Under the pieces are notes generated by a model. The model was not told where the DNA came from. It searched no databases and was given only the letters and a program-made list of their open reading frames with translations. A stretch of DNA of 44,704 nt, from positions 1-44,704 of the forward strand of contig RXJW01000126.1 of assembly GCA_003963005.1 (NCBI GenBank), read 5' to 3'. This document shows positions 38,358 to 44,704 of this stretch, one piece after another (position 1 is the first letter of the stretch; every line of letters begins with the position of its first letter). Made by a program: the position numbers and the translations under genes. The stretch is from Burkholderiales bacterium. Lineage in GTDB: Bacteria; Pseudomonadota; Gammaproteobacteria; Burkholderiales; Burkholderiaceae_C.

Positions 38358-38435
38358 CACGCCTTTTGAAGCGCTGGCTTCGCGCCGCCTCCCTGCTGAT
38401 CCTCGCGGCGGCACTTGGGGCTTGCGCGACTGGGC
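38253..38435 (+). repeat. Tandem immunity repeat, copy 2
   Basis: Partner of the repeat at 37648-37830, offset 605 bases. The repeated unit covers one whole lipoprotein gene plus the overlap. Confidence 0.8.
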
Positions 38436-38866
38436 CGAAGTTGGTCGTCCACTCTTTCAACTGTGCTCAATGGAAGGACGGCTGGGCCGAAAAGGCCGAC
38501 TTGCTCGCATACAGCTATGCCAACAAGGTCCCGATGCTCACTGAAACGCAACCTTGGCCAGGGCACAGTTCGATTGGGTGCGGCGGTATTACAGCCAATA
38601 TGCCAGTAGCCGACTTTCTCTATGTGAAATGGCGCCTTAAAGACTCCGGCGAAGTCCTCGAAGATCGGGTTGATTTGCGCAGTCGGCTCCCTACAGATAT
38701 GACAAATCAAACAGTTACTTTCGTGATTGATGGCCGGCAGCTATATGTCTTCCTGGTAACGCCGACTGAAATAAACCAACGCCTGCTGAGTCGTTCGAAG
38801 AAAACTTGGCACTCCAAGTACAACGTGACTTATGAAATCTATCCCCACAACGAACTGAAGCAATAA
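38354..38866 (+). CDS. Lipoprotein, likely effector immunity protein (paralog 2)
   Basis: A 170-residue paralog of the preceding gene: MTRLLKRWLRAASLLILAAA, lipobox ALGACATGPKL, then MPVADFLYVKWRLKDSGEVL, DRVDLRSRLPTDM and VTFVIDGRQLYVFLVTP. It stops at HNELKQ, lacking the 30-odd residue tail of paralog 1, and it has an extra CGG insertion region (PWPGHSSIGCGG). It ends ten bases before the lipase effector, the expected position for its immunity gene. Divergence between the copies in the middle third suggests different effector specificities. Confidence 0.8.
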   Translation: MTRLLKRWLRAASLLILAAALGACATGPKLVVHSFNCAQWKDGWAEKADLLAYSYANKVPMLTETQPWPGHSSIGCGGITANMPVADFLYVKWRLKDSGEVLEDRVDLRSRLPTDMTNQTVTFVIDGRQLYVFLVTPTEINQRLLSRSKKTWHSKYNVTYEIYPHNELKQ

Positions 38867-38875
38867 GGCAGAGCG

Positions 38876-40144
38876 ATGGGCACGACTGGCACGCGGCTAT
38901 TGACCGAAGGAGAAAAGCAAGCGCTTCCGGCACAGCGCCAAGCCATGCAAGACGCCGCCGGCGGCAGTGCGGGAATGGCAGCCGGAAAGTTTGTGTTTTA
39001 CGCTGCCATGGACGGGACAAACAACGACAAAGACAATCTCAACTTGTCGGGTTCGTCACTGCAAACCAATGTGGCAAATCTGTATAACCAAGCCAAAGCC
39101 GCCGAAGAAAACAATCCAAACATTGTCGCTCGCTATTATCCTGGTATCGGCACAGGTGGCCAAACCGGAAACATCCTGAACGCCGGACTCTTCCCCACCG
39201 GCCCGGCAGTTGCAACCGCAGAAAAGGCCTACGCCGACTTTCGCAAAGAAGCGCTCGATTACCTCGATACGCATCCCTCGGCCACCCCTTCCGACATAGT
39301 TCTGTCAATTGCGACCTTTAGCCGTGGCAATGCGTCCGGCGTTGATCTGGCTTGGCTGGTCAACGATAGAGGCCTGGTCGCGGCCGACGGGACCGTGATT
39401 GCTCCCCCCGGCAGCATCAAGATCATGGGCATGGTGATGATGGACCCAGTCCATCGATTCGTCGACGGCAACGTGATCGAATCCTCCCTACCACCCAACG
39501 TGGTTGGACCCGTGCTCGTCGTGCGGGCGCTCGACGAATCACGTTCAGACTTTCGCGTCCTGGATTACGGCGACGATCCGCGAGTCGTTCCGATCGATTC
39601 AGCCGGCAACCACTGCGACGTTGGTGGCGGCAATGATCGCAATGGCTTGGGTGCTCTCAATCTCGAAGGCATGACGGGCTACCTGCAGGCGATGGGCGTG
39701 CCCATCGCTGACGTCCCGGCCGACAAGCGTTTTGACCCCAGCCAGCCCGTCGCCGTTCACTCCGAGGTCTACCAGACCGCTGCCAATGGCAACATCGTCA
39801 CCAACATTGAAACCGGCGAGAGCTTGCTGAAGTGGCGGGTGGACGAGGGGCCGCGCCAGAGCGTACCCGTCAAGCCACCCGGCGAAACGCATTTCCCGAC
39901 TGACCCTCGCTCCGTCGACGCCGTCAACGGCTCCGACCTGGAAAGCGAGCATGCTCCACCACGACCCCGAGCCCCATGGCGACACCCGGCTCACCGTCAA
40001 CGCCTCGGGCCAGCTCACGCCGCTGCTCGTCGACGACCACGACGGCGGCGGCAGCACCGCGCTGCAGGCCGCCCAGGGCGTGGCCGATGCCCTCTCCCAG
40101 ATGCTGCAGTCCGCCAATGCCACTTTCGTGGCTCAGGGCCATGA
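38876..40144 (+). CDS. Tle1-like (DUF2235) lipase effector, C-terminally frameshifted
   Basis: A toxin-type alpha/beta hydrolase. The DUF2235 landmarks are present: FYAAMDGTNNDKDNLN (nucleotide-like start, Asp46), SLQTNVANLYNQA, YYPGIGTGG, nucleophile Ser149 in TFSRGNASG, Asp190 in MMDPVHRF and His246 in GNHCDVGGGND. A complete Ser-Asp-His triad suggests phospholipase activity on membranes. After NGSDLESEH (351-359) the frame turns into low-complexity Pro/Arg sequence, while good coding continues in the +1 frame from about 39951. The natural gene was longer, so this product is probably truncated and altered at the C terminus. The toxin domain itself looks functional. Delivery, probably type VI, is inferred. 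Confidence 0.82.
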   Translation: MGTTGTRLLTEGEKQALPAQRQAMQDAAGGSAGMAAGKFVFYAAMDGTNNDKDNLNLSGSSLQTNVANLYNQAKAAEENNPNIVARYYPGIGTGGQTGNILNAGLFPTGPAVATAEKAYADFRKEALDYLDTHPSATPSDIVLSIATFSRGNASGVDLAWLVNDRGLVAADGTVIAPPGSIKIMGMVMMDPVHRFVDGNVIESSLPPNVVGPVLVVRALDESRSDFRVLDYGDDPRVVPIDSAGNHCDVGGGNDRNGLGALNLEGMTGYLQAMGVPIADVPADKRFDPSQPVAVHSEVYQTAANGNIVTNIETGESLLKWRVDEGPRQSVPVKPPGETHFPTDPRSVDAVNGSDLESEHAPPRPRAPWRHPAHRQRLGPAHAAARRRPRRRRQHRAAGRPGRGRCPLPDAAVRQCHFRGSGP

Positions 40145-40853
40145 CGCACAGACCTACGGCTGGGGGCTCAACCCGTTTGCGCTGGAGGGCCTGCGCATCG
40201 GCTACGACAGCCGGCTGTTCAGCGGCTTCACGCTCCGCACCCCCGAGACGTCGATGGCCAGCCTGCGCTGGGAAGACCTGATGCAGCAGGTCAGCGACTA
40301 CGCCCAGCGCCACGACGCGATCGTCCCCGCCTGGCAGGCCGCCACGCTGCTGCAGCGCTGGCAGCTCGCCCAGGACGACCCGGACATGCAGGCCCTGGTG
40401 CGCCAGAGCGCGCAGCACCTGGCCCCGCTCACCGCCCAGGAGCATGCCGACCAGCTGCAGCGCTCGCTGGGCTCACCCTCCAGCGACGTCCCGCCCGAGC
40501 TGCTGGCGCGGCTGCAGCCCGCCACCACACCGCCCGCACGGTCCTTGCTGCACGCCGCCCTGGGCTCGGCCGGCTATGACCACGAGCGTGTCTTTGATGG
40601 GGACGGCGCCAGGCGGCACGGGCATTCAGCCTGCGCGGATGGCCGCGGCGCCGTGCTGGCGCTTGACCACCGCAAGCCACAGCCCGCATCCACGGCCCGC
40701 GTGATTCACATCCGTTCCTGCCATCGGCGCTTCGCGACATCCGGGCGTCCGTTCATCGCAAACGCTCACGCGAATTGCGGGCACTGGAGATCGTCACGCC
40801 CGGCGCTGGACAAAAAAACAGCCTTCGCGAAGCCGCAGCGGCAAGCCGCTTAG
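39951..40853 (+). pseudogene. Detached 3' part of a large effector gene
   Basis: An open frame that continues the lipase gene after a one-base shift near 39945-39955. It reads LHHDPEPHGDTRLTVNASGQ, LQAAQGVADALSQMLQSANA, YGWGLNPFALEGLRIGYDSR, SLRWEDLMQQVSDYAQRHDA and LLQRWQLAQDDPDMQALVRQ. Part of it recurs in the scar at 37579. Strong GC bias at third positions supports past coding. Coding signal fades after about 40690. By comparison with the second effector, a long middle section that should follow NGSD is missing here. I recognise no family for this tail. Confidence 0.6.
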
Positions 40854-40997
40854 GCCGAGAAGCTCCCGCAAGTCAGAAGTCTGATGGCGACTGCCAGCTC
40901 GGCGGATAACCAATACGACCAACACCAAGAGGTTATCGGCGCGGTGTTAGCACTGCAGGCGCTAAGTATTGTTATTTGAGGCCGAACGGCGCGAGTC
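40667..40997 (+). other. Decayed coding-like DNA between effector modules
   Basis: After the stop at 40664 a different frame reads HPFLPSALRDIRASVHRKRS and ELRALEIVTPGAGQKNSL up to TAA at 40907. In a third arrangement, ATG at 40884 opens 31 codons, MATASSADNQYDQHQEVIGA and onward, to TGA at 40977. These overlapping scraps look like a frameshifted gene end. No promoter or recombination site could be supported. Confidence 0.4.
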
Positions 40998-42263
40998 ATG
41001 TTTATAGACAAGTGGACTTCATCAAGTTGGCACTGGCACTCCCAGGCCATCCACTGTTTGCTTCTGATCCTGGCGTTTGCAACTCACTCATCGCACGCAA
41101 AAGAGCCCTCGGCCGACAAGTGGCCAAGCGGTATGCCGGACGGTCTCTATTTGACGGACGACGAGTATGGGTTCAAACCATTCTTGATCGTCGAGAACGG
41201 CCAATGGATCGATCCGTACGAATGGGTCAAGCAACATGGCATCAAAGCACTGAATGAACGGTTCACCGAGGGGAAGCGGTTTGAACGCGCGCATATCAAC
41301 GCCAAAGTGGCCACCATCAATGGCCTGCAACTGAACGAAACCACTTTGGCCGACATCCTGGCACCGCGAGGCCAGACCGAGTGGGCCGGAGGCGTTGCTC
41401 CCAAAAAGGGGTTTCTCGCGTCTCAGATTTCTGATCAGAAGTGCGATAGAACGCCGTCAAGAAATGAAAAATGGCGCTGCCTGTCAACTGTTCAAACTAC
41501 GTGGCGGATCAAGTGTCAATCCGTTTCGTATGGTGCGACCTATGTGTCAACTACGCTCGCCGGCCATTGTCTCGCTGCAATTACATTGCCCGAAAGCGCT
41601 TTAAGCGGCTTTCAATGGTATCCGTCAGATTTGACGGACTTGCCAAAGCCCGAAAGGCAGCGGATAGAAAAGCAAATGAACGCCGACTTTTTTGCGCTGC
41701 GCCTACCGGTCACGCAGGACAAAGACTTCTCAAGCACCAATATAGTTGCCTCATTCACCGCAGCCCTTAAGCCCGATAATCATCAATTGGTGGCAGGCAC
41801 TTCATTCAGCAAGATTGTTCCAGGTCTCTCGGCTTCGCTTGCTCGGCACATGGCCGGCACGGACCTGACAGCTAATGACTGGAAATACTCAAACATTGGA
41901 TACTTGTACGACATGCGCAGTCAGCGCTATACATATATCCGGCAACCTACAGTTTTGAATCAAAAATCCCAATATGAATGCACCAAAGGCGGCGAAGGCA
42001 GCAGTTACTGCCCCGCATCATGGCCGGTCGGCATGGTGAAGCGAGCCGGTAAGGTTTACACAGTCTGGCTGGAGGAGCAGCGCATAGGAACTCACTATCC
42101 AGGGCGCAAGCGGTGCAAGGATATTGAAGGGAGTGGCACGAGTTGCCCCGGGGTTGTGATCAAAGCCGTCTCCTACGCGGTCACGGAACACGATGTAAAG
42201 AGCTGGCAGTCCCAGGAAATCTATTCAACCCGCCCGACCTTGAGCGTCGAACAACAGTATTAA
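40998..42263 (+). CDS. Cysteine-rich secreted protein, candidate immunity
   Basis: A 421-residue protein of unknown family. A hydrophobic stretch (AIHCLLLILAFATHSSHA, about residues 17-34) looks like a signal peptide, with cleavage before KEPSADKW. The mature part has eight or more cysteines (SDQKC, KWRC, IKC, GHC, YEC, SYC, KRC, TSC) and aromatic-rich segments (DGLYLTDDEYGFKPFLIVEN). Disulfide pairing would suit the periplasm. It lies six bases before the peptidoglycan-hydrolase effector, the usual place for an immunity gene, but immunity is inferred from position. Codon use is less GC-biased than the chromosome's core genes. Confidence 0.6.
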   Translation: MFIDKWTSSSWHWHSQAIHCLLLILAFATHSSHAKEPSADKWPSGMPDGLYLTDDEYGFKPFLIVENGQWIDPYEWVKQHGIKALNERFTEGKRFERAHINAKVATINGLQLNETTLADILAPRGQTEWAGGVAPKKGFLASQISDQKCDRTPSRNEKWRCLSTVQTTWRIKCQSVSYGATYVSTTLAGHCLAAITLPESALSGFQWYPSDLTDLPKPERQRIEKQMNADFFALRLPVTQDKDFSSTNIVASFTAALKPDNHQLVAGTSFSKIVPGLSASLARHMAGTDLTANDWKYSNIGYLYDMRSQRYTYIRQPTVLNQKSQYECTKGGEGSSYCPASWPVGMVKRAGKVYTVWLEEQRIGTHYPGRKRCKDIEGSGTSCPGVVIKAVSYAVTEHDVKSWQSQEIYSTRPTLSVEQQY

Positions 42264-42269
42264 GCCGCC

Positions 42270-42701
42270 ATGGCCACACCACTTACTTTCCAGCAACTGC
42301 TCAACAACATGTTGCCGCCCAAGACGGTCAACGGCATCCTGTACGTACCTCGAATCACATACACCCAAGCAAGCGACCCTCATGTGCAAGACTTCGACGC
42401 CTCACGTGATGGTCGCATGCATGGTGGAGCTGATGCGCTTTATGCGCCATATGATCCTGCGACCGGGAAATTGGGATATGCAACGAGCAAAGATCCAGTC
42501 AATCAAAATGTTCTGATCGGCGCGCCTGTCGACGGCACCTTATCGATCATTACCGAGGGCAAATTCAAGATTGCCGTCATCACAGACTCAAATAAGATCC
42601 AATATGTGGTCAGACACATGTCGAATCTTGCTGATGGCCTTGATGGCCAATTCATTCAAGCTGGTACCGTCATTGGCACCATGAGCAATGTGGGAACGTA
42701 G
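42270..42701 (+). CDS. M23 peptidase effector, N-terminal part ended by TAG
   Basis: The first 143 residues of a LytM/M23 zinc peptidase that cuts peptidoglycan cross-links. Zinc ligands His51 and Asp55 are in RMHGGAD, and His116 is in YVVRHMSNL. The fold continues with GAPVDGTLSII and GTVIGTMSNVGT. The next codon is TAG (42699-42701), after which the same frame reads HVHNHFSVYY, the missing HxH motif. Alone this product lacks an essential zinc ligand and should be inactive. There is no signal peptide, as expected for an effector loaded by a secretion machine. Confidence 0.75.
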   Translation: MATPLTFQQLLNNMLPPKTVNGILYVPRITYTQASDPHVQDFDASRDGRMHGGADALYAPYDPATGKLGYATSKDPVNQNVLIGAPVDGTLSIITEGKFKIAVITDSNKIQYVVRHMSNLADGLDGQFIQAGTVIGTMSNVGT

Positions 42702-44704
42702 CATGTTCACAATCATTTTTCAGTTTACTATCGCGATGAGATCACCGAGAAACGCTACGCCCTCGACCCCTACACGTTTTACAACAGCGGAGCGGACCCC
42801 ACCGACCTAAATCGTACCGACAAGATTCTTCTGGAAAGTCAGTCGAGATCTTTGAATAAAGGTCTTGGCAGCTTTAACACTACTGGAACTTATCTTCCAA
42901 GCCCCCTACTGAGTGACGCAGACCGCCAGATTCGCGTCAATCAACCCTACGGGGACGCGCCGCTGGCGCCAGTACAGATACCTGGTCAAGAGGCCTTCTT
43001 CAGATACATTCGCGGCCTTGAGGGCTCGCATGGCAGCTACGACGCTGAAAAGGGTGATGCGATTGGCGCCTACCAGTTTCGGCCCCCGGCCCTCAAGGCC
43101 TTGGGTTATCTCGACGAAAATGGCAATTGGGCCGGCAAAGACGGCATTTACAGTGCCCAGCAGTTTCGCGATAGCCCAAGCATTCAAGACAAAGCAGCGG
43201 TTGCCTACGGCGAAGTTTTACGCGCGGAGTTGAAGGCCAATGGGGCCTGGAATCGTATTGGGGACTCTCTGCCAGATGGCACGATATTGACAGAGGGCTC
43301 GCTGCTGGGCGCCGGTTGGCTGGGCGGGGCCAGAAGCGTTGCGAACTACCTGGCCTCAGACGGGTCGAGCAACCGCACCGATGCCAACGGCGCCAGCGTC
43401 GGGTACCGGCTCCGCTCGTTCTCCCGGTTCTCACCAGACACGCTCTCGGATGGGGCCAAGGCGAGTGCCAACGCCGGGTCTGAGACAAGCGGCCCCGGCC
43501 ACTGGGAAGACCAAACCATCACCGACGCCATGGGCGGGGTTTACGGCGGAACCCAACGCACTTGGGTTCCCGACACGCCATCCGGCGCCGCCAGCCCGGC
43601 TTCGGCCTCCCGCCCGATCGGCCCAGTTCGCAGCACCGGCGCAGACGCACCCGCACCGCCTCACCAAGGCAATCCCGCCGACTACAGCCGCAACGTCCAG
43701 GTCAAGGTCGGCGCGGACGGCACCATCTATCGCTCCAGTGAAGCCACCCAAGACGCCCCCAATGGCGCCTACAAGCGCGGCGACATCCTCGTCATGCAGA
43801 CCGACGCCCAGGGCCGCGTCCTCTATCAGTCCATCCGCCATGTCGAGAACGGCATCACCACGCTGCATGAGACCGAGCGCGATCCTGTCACCGGCGAGGT
43901 CACGGTCACTTGGACCGACAGCACGCTGATCGACGGCGTGCGCTTCACGCGCGACCACTCGCAGCAAGGCGCTTGGCTCGACGCACGGGGCCGCACCGTC
44001 GACGAAGTCCAGGCGCTGGCCTCCCAACAGGAAGCCGATCGCCTGTTGGCGCGCTATCCAGCACCCCAAGCGCCGACTGTGGCTGACGGCGCACCGGACG
44101 GGCCGAGCGACCCGCCATCACCTGCGCCCGCGCCTGCATCTTCATCTGCGCCTGCCACGGCTGCGCCCGCCCCTGCTCCTGCCTCAGCGCTCGACGCCGA
44201 CCCCGACGCCATCCACGCCATCACCGGCTGGCGCCCTGATACCGGCCCTGCCGGCCCGGCGCTCGCTGCCGGCACCGGCGGCATCCTCACCGACGCCGGC
44301 CTGCAGCACCCTGGTGCCCTGCCCACGATCCCGCTTCCCGTCGACTCCCGCGATCCGACCGACCCGTCCTCCGCCTTCGCCATCAACGGCTCGGACTTCG
44401 AGAGTGACCGAGCCATGGACAAGTCCAAGCTCGGCCAGATGCAGGGCGACATGGGCCTGTTCTCCAGCCTGCTCAACTGGGACCAGCAATCCGACCTGGG
44501 CCATGTGCAGACGGCCCTGGCCCTGTACAACCGCCTCAACACCGGCGGCAGTGGCGTGGACCTGGCCGGCGTGGCCTCAGGCCTGGGCCTCATCTCCTCC
44601 GGCTTGAGCCTGGCGGACGCCCTCAAGTCCGGCGACCTCAAGGCCATCGCCGGCGCCGGCGCCAGCTTCGGCTCCAACGCGATCCAGGCCTACTCGGCGT
44701 TCAA
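42702..44704 (+). pseudogene. Continuation of the M23/lysozyme effector, open to window end
   Basis: The reading frame after the TAG stays open for 667 codons and runs off the window. It begins with HVHNHFSVYYRDEITEKRYA (end of the M23 domain, HxH His145/147). It then has a lysozyme- or transglycosylase-like domain at about residues 239-360, with Glu251 in GLEGSHGSY, GDAIGAYQFRPPALKALGY and LLGAGWLGG. Next comes a beta-rich stretch (NVQVKVGADGTIYRSSEATQ), a Pro/Ala linker near 44110-44190, and PTDPSSAFAINGSDFESDRA at 44355-44414, matching the junction of the lipase effector. The last part is glycine-rich and hydrophobic. Without readthrough, or a start I cannot identify, it would not be made. 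Confidence 0.7.

Noticed and set aside
40667..40760. Resemblance of HPFLPSALRDIRASV to the XVIPCD sorting domain of Xanthomonadales T4SS effectors
   Set aside because: Only a short pattern fits; the rest of the XVIPCD motifs are not seen, so a type IV route is not claimed.
40810..40850. Possible minus-strand terminator at the run of seven A residues
   Set aside because: The adjacent CTTCGCGAAG palindrome makes only a four-base stem with a two-base loop, and no minus-strand gene ends there.
40930..40997. Possible integron attC-like site (GGTGTTAGC ... GCTAAG)
   Set aside because: Only five bases pair (TTAGC/GCTAA) and the conserved GTTRRRY core is not met.
41088..41404. Minus-strand ORFs inside the Cys-rich protein gene
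   Set aside because: Short, no binding site, no motifs, and antisense to a longer frame with a signal peptide.
42906..43488. Minus-strand and +1-frame ORFs within the lysozyme-like region
   Set aside because: The frame in register with 42270 gives a recognisable lysozyme-like domain; the others are shadows.

Overview
The window is high-GC chromosomal DNA with strongly GC-biased third codon positions. It carries the short repeat of paired CCTACTTTT/AAAAGTAGG arms that I know from Burkholderiales genomes (1-209), and its gene content is betaproteobacterial: FadH-type dienoyl-CoA reductase, DUF4397 lipoprotein, DUF3667, DUF2061, YkgJ. A Rubrivivax/Leptothrix/Roseateles-like member of Burkholderiales is my best guess; no rRNA, tRNA or CRISPR array was seen to settle it.

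About 0.2-19.6 kb is ordinary chromosome: an MFS transporter overlapping a cytoplasmic-type trehalase; an intramembrane CPBP protease; a minus-strand EamA exporter followed by an acyl-CoA ligase; a minus-strand trio (DUF3857/transglutaminase, DUF1801, CWC zinc protein); an MmcB-like nuclease-fold protein; a DUF4397 lipoprotein with a clear terminator; fadH; an AlkD-like DNA alkylation repair protein; a periplasmic thioredoxin-domain protein; a DUF3667 membrane protein; truD; and ssb with its own terminator.

19.7-31.9 kb reads as an envelope block on the plus strand. A LytS/LytTR-type two-component pair overlaps a DUF2807 protein, followed by a bacterial alpha-2-macroglobulin with an intact CLEQ thioester, a cysteine-rich Sel1-like protein, two small proteins, an AbrB/PIN toxin-antitoxin pair, and pbpC (PBP1c), the usual partner of bacterial alpha-2-macroglobulin. 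Here pbpC starts on a GTG that overlaps the toxin stop codon. 31.9-37.5 kb is again ordinary: small Cys protein, S33-type hydrolase, a NatA/NatB-like ABC pair, a lipoprotein, DUF2061 and YkgJ.

37.5-44.7 kb is the accessory part, visibly more A+T-rich in places and full of broken and duplicated genes. It is a polymorphic effector/immunity array. It holds a chimeric scar made of an effector 3' part fused to an immunity-gene 3' end; two tandem paralogous lipoproteins (likely immunity); a DUF2235/Tle1-like lipase effector with its triad intact but frameshifted at a shared NGSD junction; a decayed effector 3' end; a Cys-rich secreted protein (candidate immunity); and a second effector. That second effector combines an M23 peptidase, a lysozyme-like domain and a long linker. 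It is cut by one in-frame TAG just before the HxH zinc motif, and its reading frame otherwise stays open to the end of the window. No secretion-system structural genes are visible, so the delivery route is inferred, not shown.
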